Origin: Salinimicrobium sp963739625
GTDB lineage: Bacteria; Bacteroidota; Bacteroidia; Flavobacteriales; Flavobacteriaceae
Assembly (NCBI GenBank): GCA_963739625.1
Contig: CAVUAU010000018.1
Span: 1 to 64,000 of the forward strand
Direction: 5' to 3'
Length of the DNA stretch: 64,000 nt
Shown: one piece after another, positions 51,903-60,737 of the stretch
Numbering within the stretch: the first letter of the stretch is position 1
How the letters are laid out: the number at the start of each line of letters is the position of its first letter
Program-made: the position numbers and the translations under genes
The notes under the pieces: model-generated
Database searches by the model: none
The model's input: only the letters and a program-made list of their open reading frames with translations
Told to the model about the DNA's origin: nothing

Positions 51903-53609
51903 ATGAAAAAGTCCCTCTTTTTACTACTGCTGGTCAGCCTTTTATCCTGTAATTCTCAAAAAGAAGTTTTAGTTGCACCTTCTCCTTCAGAAGAAAGAGG
52001 GTTGGTGGTTTCTGAAGCAATGGTAGTTTCTGCCAGGGAAGAAGCTTCGAAAGTTGGGCTGGAGATCTTAAGGCAGGGCGGTAATGCTTTTGACGCTATG
52101 GTGGCAACTGAAATGTCCCTGGCCGTGGTTTATCCTTATGCCGGGAATCTGGGAGGAGGAGGATTCATGGTTTACCGTCTAAAAGATGGAGAAACAGGTG
52201 CGCTTGACTACCGGGAAAAAGCTCCTAAGGCTGCGACGAGAACAATGTACCAGGATAGTTTAGGAAATGTGGACCCAGACAAGAGCCGGTTTGGTTCTCT
52301 CGCCGTCGGGGTACCCGGGACAGTGGCAGGGATCTTTGCAGTGCACAAGAAATTTGGATCTATGCCAATGAGTGAAATCCTGAAACCGGTGATCTCTCTT
52401 GCAAAAAATGGTTATGTAGTTACAGAACATCAACAAAAGGCGCTTGAACGTTATCATGATGACTTTATGAAGGCCAACAACGACACCATTCTTTTTGCCC
52501 GGAAATTTGAAAAAGGCGATACAATAAGGAACCTTGCACTTGCAACCACCCTGGAACGTCTTGCCCGTAACGGGAAAGATGACTTCTATAAAGGAGAGAC
52601 GGCCGAAAAACTGGTTTCTTTTCTTCAGGAACAGGGAGGATTGATAAACATGGAAGATCTTGGTGAATACGAGGCAAAATGGAGAGATCCTATCAATTTT
52701 AAATACGATAACTTAAAAATAATTTCCATGTCGCCACCCTCAAGTGGGGGTATAGTGATGGGACAGATCATGAAAATGATCGAGGACTATCCTTTAGATG
52801 AGTACGGACATAATTCAGAAAAAGCCATCCAGGTGATCACCGAGGCAGAAAGAAGAGCCTACGCAGATCGCAGTTTTTATCTGGGTGATCCAGATTACGT
52901 AGAAATACCCGTTGAAACCCTTTTAAGCGATGCTTACCTGGAAGGCCGAATGGATAGTTTTAGCTTTGAAAAGGCAACTCCTTCTTCTTCCATAGATCAC
53001 GGCGAGCTGCCCGGCTATGAGAGTAATGAAACCACTCATTACTCCATTGTAGATGAGGAAGGAAATGCAGTTTCGGTGACCACAACGCTTAATGGTGCTT
53101 ATGGTTCCAAACTTTATGTAGAGGAATTAGGCTTCTTCCTTAACAATGAAATGGATGACTTTAGTGCTAAACCGGGAGTGCCCAATATGTTCGGACTTAT
53201 TGGTGCCGAAGCCAATGCCATACAACCGGGAAAACGAATGTTGAGTTCCATGACACCAACAATTGTAGAAAAAGAAGGCAGGTTGTGGATGGTCCTGGGT
53301 TCTCCCGGAGGATCTACCATAATAACTTCTGTAATGCAGACCATACTTAACGTTGCTGAATATAACATGAGCATGCAGGCTGCCGTGAACGCCCCCCGTT
53401 TCCACCACCAATGGCTGCCCGATGAGATCCTTTTTGAACCAGATTCTTTTGATCAGTCTGTATTGCAAAGTCTGAGGCAAAAAGGCTACAATGTCAACGA
53501 AGGCGAATCAAGAATTCTTGGAAAAGTTGACGCCATTCTGGTGCTGCCCAATGGGAAGCTGGAAGGTGGTGCCGATCGCAGGGGTGATGATTCTGCGGTG
53601 GGATACTAA
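51903..53609 (+). CDS. ggt: Gamma-glutamyltransferase, lipoprotein form
   Basis: A 568-residue gamma-glutamyl transpeptidase that hydrolyses or transfers the glutamyl group of glutathione. A lipoprotein signal (KKSLFLLLLVSLLSC, Cys16) anchors it to a membrane, facing the periplasm. Motifs: GGNAFDAMVATEMSLAVVYP, NLGGGGFMVY, DYREKAPKAA, then the autocleavage site with the nucleophile Thr in NETTHYSIVDEEGNAVSVTTTLN and the substrate loop MLSSMTPTIV, LGSPGGSTIITSV. Located 74 bases upstream of a TonB receptor. Confidence 0.95.
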   Translation: MKKSLFLLLLVSLLSCNSQKEVLVAPSPSEERGLVVSEAMVVSAREEASKVGLEILRQGGNAFDAMVATEMSLAVVYPYAGNLGGGGFMVYRLKDGETGALDYREKAPKAATRTMYQDSLGNVDPDKSRFGSLAVGVPGTVAGIFAVHKKFGSMPMSEILKPVISLAKNGYVVTEHQQKALERYHDDFMKANNDTILFARKFEKGDTIRNLALATTLERLARNGKDDFYKGETAEKLVSFLQEQGGLINMEDLGEYEAKWRDPINFKYDNLKIISMSPPSSGGIVMGQIMKMIEDYPLDEYGHNSEKAIQVITEAERRAYADRSFYLGDPDYVEIPVETLLSDAYLEGRMDSFSFEKATPSSSIDHGELPGYESNETTHYSIVDEEGNAVSVTTTLNGAYGSKLYVEELGFFLNNEMDDFSAKPGVPNMFGLIGAEANAIQPGKRMLSSMTPTIVEKEGRLWMVLGSPGGSTIITSVMQTILNVAEYNMSMQAAVNAPRFHHQWLPDEILFEPDSFDQSVLQSLRQKGYNVNEGESRILGKVDAILVLPNGKLEGGADRRGDDSAVGY

Positions 53610-53683
53610 TTTATTCTATTCAGGGTGTGACGAAAAAACTCACATCCTCATTAATCTTATTGTCTAACTAATAACAGAAAATT

Positions 53684-56557
53684 ATGAAGAAGTATTACTT
53701 AATTCTATTTTTTCTTTGCAGTGCCCTGGTTGCCCAGGCTCAAAACAAAACAATAACGGGAACCGTGAAGGATGACCAGGGTCAGCCACTGCCGGGAGTC
53801 TCAGTAGTTGTGAAGGGAACAGATCGTGGAGTCACCACAGATTTTGACGGGAAATATGCTATTGAAGCCTCCTTTGGAGAAACTCTTGTTTTTACTTTTG
53901 TAGGTTTTGACCGCAGGGAAGTGCGAATAAGCAAGGAGGTACACGATGTTACTATGGTGGCCGGTATGGCTCTTGATGAAGTGGTCCTTGTGGGATCGCG
54001 AAGACCCAGCCGAACCGTTACAGAATCGACGGTTCCAATAGATGTGCTGGATATTCAGGAATTGTCTACTGCAGTCCCACAGGTCAATCTTAACCAGATG
54101 CTCAATTATGTGGCGCCTTCCTTCTCTTCCAACACCCAAACCATTGCTGACGGAACAGACCATATCGACCCCGCTTCCTTAAGAGGCCTGGGACCAGACC
54201 AGGTGCTTGTTCTCGTGAATGGCAAAAGAAGGCATACTACCTCGCTTATTAACGTGAACGGAACTTTTGGACGCGGTAGCGTGGGTACAGACCTTAACGC
54301 GATTCCAGCAGCGGCTATTGAACGTATTGAGGTGTTAAGAGATGGTGCTGCGGCTCAATATGGCTCAGATGCTATTGCCGGTGTCATAAATATCATTTTG
54401 AACAAGGATACAGATGAATTAAAAATTGATGTAACTTCCGGTGCCAACTTCTCTAAAAACGCAAATGCACAAACCGGTGGAGTTGATGGAGAAACCATCA
54501 ATGTAGCTGGAAGCTACGGCGTTTCGTTGGGAGAGGATGGAGGTTATCTAACCTTTGCCGGAGATTTTGACTACCGGGATTCCTATAATAGAATGAAAGA
54601 ATATGATGCTAAAATCTTTAATGCCTACAACGCCATTGAGAGAGTGGCTTTCAATTCTGGTGCCGACATTAGTTATTTAAGCAATGAACAAATTCAGCAG
54701 TTTGCACAGGATGTTTCTTATTTCGACCAAAGTTATGTAGATGCCATTACTTCTGCTGAAGACAGAGCTACATTACAGGACCTTTTAGATATGAATGTTA
54801 CCGATGATGAACTGGCTGCACGAAATCAGGACAGGAGCGACTACAACATGAGAATTGGTCAGTCTGCCTTGCGCGGCGGAAGGCTCTTTGCAAATTTCGC
54901 CCTTCCTCTTGACGATAAGGGTACAGAGATTTACTCTTTTGCAGGCGTAAGTTCTAGAAAAGGTAATTCTGCAGGATTTTACAGGCTGCCTTACCAGAGC
55001 AGAACCTATACTCCTTTTTACATCAATGGTTTTCTTCCGGAGATCAACTCGAAGATTAACGACATCTCCTTTGCTGCCGGAATTCGGGGTATGGTGGGGG
55101 ACTGGAATGTAGATTTTAGTAACACCTACGGCCGAAACCAATTTATGTACCTAATTTCTAACACCTCGAATGCCTCACTTGAGAATGCCAGTCCAACCAC
55201 TTTTGATGCAGGTGGCTTCTCTTTTGCCCAGAATACAACAAATCTTGATATCTCCCGATTGTTTGAAGATTGGTTTGAAGCCTTTAATGTTGCCTTTGGA
55301 GCAGAGCATCGCATTGAACAATATGAAATCGTGGCAGGGGAAAGGGCTTCCTACGAGCAATATACGGCAGAAGGTGATGTAATTACCCGGGCCGATCAAC
55401 AACCGGCTCAGGATTTCTTTGGAGATCCCAGAGCGGGTGGCTCACAGGTATTCCCCGGCTTTAGTCCTGCTAATGAATTGTCGAGACAAAGAAGCAGTAT
55501 AGGTGGATATGTTGATTTGGAGGCTGATCTTACTAAACAGTTCCTGCTAACTTTTGCTACCAGATTTGAAGATTATTCAGATTTTGGTTCAACTTTAAAT
55601 TTTAAAGTTTCTACACGATATAAACTTACAGACAACATCAACATCAGGGCGGCCGCGAATACTGGTTTTAGAGCTCCTTCGCTACATCAATTATACTTCA
55701 ATTCTACGTCAACGGTTTTTGGGGCTAACGGTATTCCGCAGGAGGTTGGTACCTTTACCAACGACAGTAGAGCTGCCCAATTATTGGGAATTCCAAAATT
55801 AAAAGAAGAGACTTCCCGTGCTGCCAGTTTAGGATTTACAGCTAAGATCCCTGATGCGAATCTCTCTTTCACTGTAGATGGATATTTTGTAGCGATTGAT
55901 GACAGGATCATCTATACAGGACAATTCAGGGGCCCGGGAACAGGGACTGAATTGGACAATTTGCTATCCCTGGCCAATGCAGAGGCAGCTTCCTTCTTTG
56001 TTAATGCCATTGATACAGAGTCAAGAGGTATAGATGTAGTAGTCACGCAAAACGCCTACTTTGGTGACAATATGCAGCTTAATTCTACCCTTTCAGGGAC
56101 TTTCTCAAAAACGGTAAAAGTTGGGGACACAAAGGCATCGCCACAGTTGGAGCGGGCCGGACTTGTAGACACCTATTTCTCTGAGAACAGTAGGCTTTTA
56201 CTTGAAAAGTCTGTTCCTCATACCAAGATCAATCTCACCAACAATTTGTCAAGTGGAAGGTTTAACGTCTTTTTGAGAAATGTGTACTTCGGAAAAACCA
56301 CCGAAGCTTCCTCAGATCCCGCCGGCCGGCAGGTCTTTGATCCAAAGATCGTGACAGATCTTTCTCTTGGTTTTAAAGCCACCGATGAACTTACCCTCAC
56401 TGTGGGAGCAAACAATCTCTTTGATCTTTATCCAGATAGGGCAGAAGAAAAGTATGGAAATCGTAGTTCCGGAAGATATGACTGGTCAAGACAGGCCCTT
56501 CAATACGGTCTAAGCGGAAGATTTCTTTTTGCAAAAGTCAGTTTGAATCTTCAATAG
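53684..56557 (+). CDS. SusC-type TonB-dependent receptor
   Basis: A 957-residue outer-membrane receptor. Signal peptide YYLILFFLCSALVAQA, then a carboxypeptidase-like domain (TITGTVKDDQGQPLPGVSVVVKGTDRGVTTDFDGKYA), a plug domain (TVPIDVLDIQEL, LRGLGPDQVLVLVNGKRRHTTS, IERIEVLRDGAAAQYGSDAIAGVINI) and a 22-strand-type barrel ending GRFLFAKVSLNLQ. No SusD partner follows, so it is more a general TonB receptor than a polysaccharide locus. The plug ending and long extracellular loops are intact. It follows ggt by 74 bases and is closed by a terminator. Confidence 0.93.
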   Translation: MKKYYLILFFLCSALVAQAQNKTITGTVKDDQGQPLPGVSVVVKGTDRGVTTDFDGKYAIEASFGETLVFTFVGFDRREVRISKEVHDVTMVAGMALDEVVLVGSRRPSRTVTESTVPIDVLDIQELSTAVPQVNLNQMLNYVAPSFSSNTQTIADGTDHIDPASLRGLGPDQVLVLVNGKRRHTTSLINVNGTFGRGSVGTDLNAIPAAAIERIEVLRDGAAAQYGSDAIAGVINIILNKDTDELKIDVTSGANFSKNANAQTGGVDGETINVAGSYGVSLGEDGGYLTFAGDFDYRDSYNRMKEYDAKIFNAYNAIERVAFNSGADISYLSNEQIQQFAQDVSYFDQSYVDAITSAEDRATLQDLLDMNVTDDELAARNQDRSDYNMRIGQSALRGGRLFANFALPLDDKGTEIYSFAGVSSRKGNSAGFYRLPYQSRTYTPFYINGFLPEINSKINDISFAAGIRGMVGDWNVDFSNTYGRNQFMYLISNTSNASLENASPTTFDAGGFSFAQNTTNLDISRLFEDWFEAFNVAFGAEHRIEQYEIVAGERASYEQYTAEGDVITRADQQPAQDFFGDPRAGGSQVFPGFSPANELSRQRSSIGGYVDLEADLTKQFLLTFATRFEDYSDFGSTLNFKVSTRYKLTDNINIRAAANTGFRAPSLHQLYFNSTSTVFGANGIPQEVGTFTNDSRAAQLLGIPKLKEETSRAASLGFTAKIPDANLSFTVDGYFVAIDDRIIYTGQFRGPGTGTELDNLLSLANAEAASFFVNAIDTESRGIDVVVTQNAYFGDNMQLNSTLSGTFSKTVKVGDTKASPQLERAGLVDTYFSENSRLLLEKSVPHTKINLTNNLSSGRFNVFLRNVYFGKTTEASSDPAGRQVFDPKIVTDLSLGFKATDELTLTVGANNLFDLYPDRAEEKYGNRSSGRYDWSRQALQYGLSGRFLFAKVSLNLQ

Positions 56558-56580
56558 GAATAACGTCATTTATAATTTTT

Positions 56581-56610
56581 AAACCCTGAACTACAGTTCA
56601 GGGTTTTTTT
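56581..56610 (+). terminator. Intrinsic terminator of the TonB receptor
   Basis: AAACCCTGAACT and AGTTCAGGGTTT arms, then a T7 run. Confidence 0.9.
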
Positions 56611-56733
56611 GTTTCGGAATGAGCTATAAAGATTTGCTGTTTTTCGATCATAGTTCCTGCCGGCCAAACTGAAAAGGATGTATGGAAGCTTCGGGGGAAC
56701 CAGGGCATCTTCTTTGCTGTTCAGCTCTAAATC

Positions 56734-56828
56734 AAACAACTTTCCAATCATCTGCCGTTTTTGTAAAACCTTTTTGGTACTTGTGGTCAATGTGATCTTG
56801 AAGTCCATGTTTCAAATCTGCTGTTTCT
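56734..56828. repeat. 95-base direct repeat, left of dead ISAon1
   Basis: Nearly identical to 58345-58438 over the last 70 bases, with one base difference in a T run and a few changes at the left. On the minus strand the two copies translate as parts of one protein (HGLQDHIDHKYQKGFTK). Confidence 0.8.
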
Positions 56829-56894
56829 GGATCAATCTCAAAAGTTGGGGAGGATTTGAAGTAAAGGGCGATATTTGCAGAAAGAATATCGATT

Positions 56895-58345
56895 TTGAAC
56901 AAAAATTATCTGGACCTTATTAAGCTTATTTTACCACAGTTCCTTGTGGAGAATTTTGATCTAACAGAAAGCAAAAAAGCAAAAGAAGTACTTCATCTTT
57001 ATTTTGAAGAACGTAATACACCGCCGCAAGAACATTCCTCCAGACTATTAGTCTCTAAAGGGTTCCACAAAGAAGTTACTATTCAAGACTTTCCGCTTCG
57101 AGAGAAACACGGTTTACCTCCATGTTAACGCAGATTGGACAGATAAATGCTTATACCGACAATAGTACAAAGAGACTAATTAATGAGTAGCACAGGGAAC
57201 TGCGTATGAAACCATCTTAGAAGTTCAGTGCTTTTTTAAAAATTAGTCGATACTAAGGCTTCTGACTGCCATACCATAGGCTTTAATCCCCTTGATTTCT
57301 TCGAACTTGAATTTAACTTCGTATGGAAAAGAAATGCAGCGCCAATACAAAGACACCTGAGTGACTTATAAAGAATGGAAGGAAAATTATTTTGGAAGCA
57401 CTTGCCAGGTGTTTTCTGATCTTCCCTAGTTGTGAAAACATTGGTCCTATTATCTTTCTTTGGGATGAGACTGCATTATCCCAGGGAGAGCTTAACTATT
57501 GGAATTACATAATAAAAAAGCTAAGGGAAAGAAAGGTGAATCTGCTTGTTGCTCATTATAGAGTCGCTTGGTAAAACAGAGCCAATCGGGTCAAAGCAGC
57601 TGCTTAAAATACCTTCATCCCTACGCAATAGAGTCAAAGAAATAACTTTGGATATGGCATTTTCAATGAAGCATATCGCCTCTAAGTGCTTCCCAAAAGC
57701 TATACAGGTCACTGACAGGTTCCACGTTCAGAAATTAGCTATAGAGGCGCTTCAGAACCTAAGGATCAAACACCGGTGGGAAGCCCTGGAGTTGGAGAAC
57801 CAACAGCTTCAAACTGCTAAGCAAAAAGGTGTAACGTATATGACAGAGATCCTTTCAAATGGTGATTTTCACAAGCAGATACTGGCCTTAGCCGTTATCT
57901 ATATGCCAGAGATCCTTTCAAATGGTGATTCTCACAAGCAGCTACTGGCCAGAAGCCGTTATCTACTCTACAAAGCCACCTCTAAATGGACCGATAAACA
58001 ATCACAACGGGCAAAGATCCTCTTCAAAGAATATCCGGATATCTACCAGGCTTACTCCCTGGTCAACAACTTAAGAACCATATTCAATCAAACAACTGAT
58101 AAAGGTATAGCCCTAACAAAATTAGCTCACTGGTATAAAGAAGTTGAAGAAGTCGGGTTCAGATCTTTCAATACCGTAGCTAACAGTATAAAACTTAATT
58201 ACAATACGATTCTAAATTACTTCCATAACAGAAGCACAAATGCTTCAGCAGAATCTTTCAATGCCAAAATTAAAGCATTCAGAAGTCAGTTCAGAGGAGT
58301 TTCAAAAACATAGAACATCTTCTTCCTGTTCAGATTAAACCAGAA
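56895..58345 (+). pseudogene. ISAon1-type (ISL3 family) transposase remnant
   Basis: A decayed two-part ISL3-family transposase. The N-region starts TTG 56895 (NKNYLDLIKLILPQFLVENFDLTESKKAKEVLHLYFEERN) and loses frame near 57110 (FPLREKHGLPPC instead of FPLRGKxVYLH, with VYLHV one frame over). The DDE half is interrupted before 57546 (DETALSQGEL is readable) and then open: RVKEITLDMAFSMKHIASKCFPKAIQVTDRFHVQKLAIEALQ, to STNASAESFNAKIKAFRSQFRGV, ending short. A 63-base in-frame tandem duplication lies inside. Several frameshifts and stops make it inactive. Confidence 0.85.
57840..57965 (+). repeat. 63-base in-frame tandem duplication inside the transposase
   Basis: Units 57840-57902 and 57903-57965 (sharing GAGATCCTTTCAAATGGTGA and TCACAAGCAG) duplicate 21 codons. 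Confidence 0.85.
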
Positions 58346-58474
58346 CAACTTTCCATCGTCTGCCACTTTTGTAAAACCTTTTTGGTACTTGTGGTCAATG
58401 TGATCTTGAAGTCCATGTTTCAAATCTGCTGTTTCTCCATAGGCATGATCCAATAGGATGTACAGAAAATGCAT
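58345..58474 (-). pseudogene. 5' fragment of unrecognised gene, includes right direct repeat
   Basis: On the minus strand from ATG 58474: HFLYILLDHAYGETADLKHGLQDHIDHKYQKGFTK, running toward the ISAon1 remnant. The right direct repeat (58345-58438) is within it, and the left repeat plus 56690-56733 looks like the continuation (GKLFDLELN) of the same gene. It seems to be a gene split by the insertion. Family not recognised. Confidence 0.4.
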
Positions 58475-58495
58475 TTTTTAAAAGTATATAAATAA

Positions 58496-58527
58496 AAAAA
58501 GCCCCCAAATTTTCATTTGAGGGCTTC
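58496..58527 (-). terminator. Intrinsic terminator of tRNA-Phe
   Basis: On the minus strand GCCCTCAAAT, short loop, ATTTGGGGGC with one wobble, then T7. Confidence 0.8.
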
Positions 58528-58539
58528 TGCTTTTGATGG

Positions 58540-58612
58540 TGGTGCCTCCAGGAATCGAACCAGGGACACAAGGATTTTCAGTCCTTTGCTCTACCAACTG
58601 AGCTAAGGCACC
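58540..58612 (-). tRNA. tRNA-Phe (anticodon GAA)
   Basis: Minus strand: acceptor GGTGCCT/AGGCACC with discriminator A, D-arm TAGCTCAGTTGGTAGAGCA, anticodon stem-loop GGACTGAAAATCC with GAA, and T-arm CCTGGTTCGATTCCTGG. 73 bases, CCA not encoded. Strong promoter and terminator flank it. Confidence 0.97.
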
Positions 58613-58652
58613 AGTGCTTCAAGCATGCCTACCTTGTTGTAGTAAGCGGGTG

Positions 58653-58684
58653 CAAATATAGATTCAAATTTCATATCTCCCAAA
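58653..58684 (-). promoter_or_regulatory. Promoter of tRNA-Phe (TTTG-N20-TATATTTG)
   Basis: Minus-strand TTTG (58684-58681), 20 bases, TATATTTG (58660-58653): a full match to the Bacteroidota -33/-7 consensus, divergent from the coaX promoter. Confidence 0.8.
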
Positions 58685-58708
58685 GGATTTTTGAAAAAAA
58701 TGCTTTTG

Positions 58709-58716
58709 TACTTTTG
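58709..58716 (+). promoter_or_regulatory. -7 element TACTTTTG of coaX
   Basis: TAnnTTTG match 18 bases before ATG 58735. Confidence 0.6.
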
Positions 58717-58734
58717 CTTTTCTAGATCTCCCGT

Positions 58735-59466
58735 ATGAACCTCATTATCGACCTTGGAAATTCTTTCGCAAAACTCGCTGTTTTTCAGAAGGATCAATTA
58801 TTGCACTCACGAAGAATCGAAGTAGAGGCACTGGAAAAAAATATTTCGGAACTCTCATCAAATTTTCCCGCGATAGTGGCGGTGATCTCCTCAAATGTTT
58901 CTAAATGGGGTTTTTCCCTGCCTGCTAACCTTTCAAAAAGGGCAAAATTCATCAGCCTTTCTAGCGGGACCAAATTGCCGTTCAGGAACCTCTATGCGAC
59001 TCCGGCTACTTTGGGAAATGACCGCAAGGCATTGGCGGCAGCGGCGGCCAAGAAATTTCCGAAGGAAAATGTATTGGTGATAGATGCCGGCACCTGCATC
59101 ACCTACGACTTTAAGAACGACAAAAATGAATATTTGGGCGGTGCGATTTCTCCCGGCTTAAAAATGCGGTTTCGGGCCCTGAATACGTTTACGGCAAATT
59201 TGCCGTTAATAGAGCAGCAGGAGCGGCTGCAGCTGAAAGGTGACAGTACGGTTAGTTCAATAAATTCGGGTGTTGTTTACGGTTTTCTAAAAGAAGTGGA
59301 CGGAATTATTGAGGAATACAAGGCCCGTGAAAGCAAATTAATAGTAATAATTACGGGCGGGGATGCCGAATTCTTGTCTGTAAACTTAAAAAATAGCATA
59401 TTTGCCAACTCCAACTTCTTGTTGGAAGGTTTGAACTATATTCTCGAATTTAATATAAGTCAATGA
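58735..59466 (+). CDS. coaX: Type III pantothenate kinase
   Basis: A 243-residue CoaX, first step of coenzyme A synthesis. Motifs: IIDLGNSFAKLAVFQ (phosphate-binding, residues 3-17), TPATLGNDRKALAAAAA, VLVIDAGTCITYDF (catalytic Asp), GGAISPGLKMRFRAL, and the late VIITGGDAEFL. It heads an operon with an outer-membrane protein (ATGA overlap at 59463-59466), a TPR protein and lptC. Confidence 0.95.
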   Translation: MNLIIDLGNSFAKLAVFQKDQLLHSRRIEVEALEKNISELSSNFPAIVAVISSNVSKWGFSLPANLSKRAKFISLSSGTKLPFRNLYATPATLGNDRKALAAAAAKKFPKENVLVIDAGTCITYDFKNDKNEYLGGAISPGLKMRFRALNTFTANLPLIEQQERLQLKGDSTVSSINSGVVYGFLKEVDGIIEEYKARESKLIVIITGGDAEFLSVNLKNSIFANSNFLLEGLNYILEFNISQ

Positions 59467-60710
59467 CAAAACGATTAATTTTAATCGTATTCATTTTGTT
59501 TTCAGTGATTACGACCGCTCAGGAGCGCACTTCCTCCCCATATTCTTTCTACGGCATCGGGATGAATAAATTTAGAGGAACCGTGGAGAACAGGTCAATG
59601 GGAGGTCTAAGTATCTTTGCAGACAGTATTCATGTGAACCTGCGAAATCCCGCAGCTTACGGCAGGCTTAAACTCACCACCTACACGCTTGGAGCGAGCA
59701 ATAACTCCCTAAAAATGAAGTCAGATCTTGAGTCTGGCAGCAATAATACCACCTCGCTTGATTACCTGGCTATTGGAATTCCCGCAGGGAAGTTTGGTTT
59801 TGGTTTTGGAGTTTTGCCTTACTCGGCAGTGGGTTACAATATTTTAGATGTTGACGAAGATGCCGGTACAGCCGGGCGCTTTTCGGGAAAAGGAGGACTC
59901 AATAGAGTCTTTCTTTCTGGAGGTTTTGCAATAAATGATAACATTTCTGTTGGGGTGGACCTCAATTACAACTTCGGAAATATTCAGAATAAGAACATTT
60001 TTGTCCGCGACGGACTTCAATTTGGGAGCCGTGAGATCAACCGGTCAGATCTTAGCGGTTTTTCCTATAAACTTGGGCTGGATTACCAGCGCATGCTAAA
60101 GGAAAACCTGAATTTCCATTTTGGAGCCTACTATTCACCTGAAGTTAACCTGTCTTCAGAAAATAAAAGAGAGCTGGCAACTATTCTTTATGCACCCACG
60201 GGACAGGATATCACCGTCGAGGCAAGAGATATTGAGATTGCAAACACAGATTTAAGTCTGCCTTCCAGTTTCACTGTTGGTGCAGGCCTGGGAGAACCGC
60301 GCAAGTGGCTCGTTGGGGTGGAATACACTTCTACCGCTGCAGCCGATTTTAGTAACCGTTCTTTTGCTGCTGAAGGTGCTACGTACGACAGTGCTGCAAA
60401 ATACAGGCTTGGTGGGTACTTTATCCCAGATTATAATTCGCTTACCAGCTATTTCAATAGGATCGTTTACCGTGGAGGTTTGCGAATGGAAGAAACCGGG
60501 CTCAGCATTGATGGAGAGGCTATAAACGAGTTTGGCATATCTTTTGGATTAGGATTACCAGCAGGAGGAATGTTATCCAATATCAATCTTGGCTTTGAGT
60601 ATGGACAGCGCGGTACAACAAATGCGGGTTTGATCCAGGAAAACTTTTTCACCGGCATGATAAGCCTCTCTCTTAACGACAAGTGGTTTATCAAGAGAAA
60701 ATTCGAATAA
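59463..60710 (+). CDS. Outer membrane beta-barrel protein (conserved, coaX-linked)
   Basis: A 415-residue secreted protein with signal peptide (LILIVFILFSVITTAQE) and a pattern of alternating hydrophobic strands with GFGFGVLPYSAVGYNI, SYKLGLDYQRML, FGISFGLGLPAGGMLSNINLGFEYGQRG and C-terminal aromatic strand, typical of an outer-membrane porin-like barrel. I do not recognise a named family; Bacteroidota relatives next to coaX are annotated only as outer-membrane proteins. Position with LptC suggests envelope biogenesis, which is inference. Confidence 0.75.
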   Translation: MTKRLILIVFILFSVITTAQERTSSPYSFYGIGMNKFRGTVENRSMGGLSIFADSIHVNLRNPAAYGRLKLTTYTLGASNNSLKMKSDLESGSNNTTSLDYLAIGIPAGKFGFGFGVLPYSAVGYNILDVDEDAGTAGRFSGKGGLNRVFLSGGFAINDNISVGVDLNYNFGNIQNKNIFVRDGLQFGSREINRSDLSGFSYKLGLDYQRMLKENLNFHFGAYYSPEVNLSSENKRELATILYAPTGQDITVEARDIEIANTDLSLPSSFTVGAGLGEPRKWLVGVEYTSTAAADFSNRSFAAEGATYDSAAKYRLGGYFIPDYNSLTSYFNRIVYRGGLRMEETGLSIDGEAINEFGISFGLGLPAGGMLSNINLGFEYGQRGTTNAGLIQENFFTGMISLSLNDKWFIKRKFE

Positions 60711-60737
60711 TTAACAAACAGGAATAAAACTTAAACT

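Noticed and set aside
53684..56557. Polysaccharide utilisation locus
   Set aside because: The TonB receptor has no SusD partner, glycoside hydrolase or sigma/anti-sigma pair beside it.
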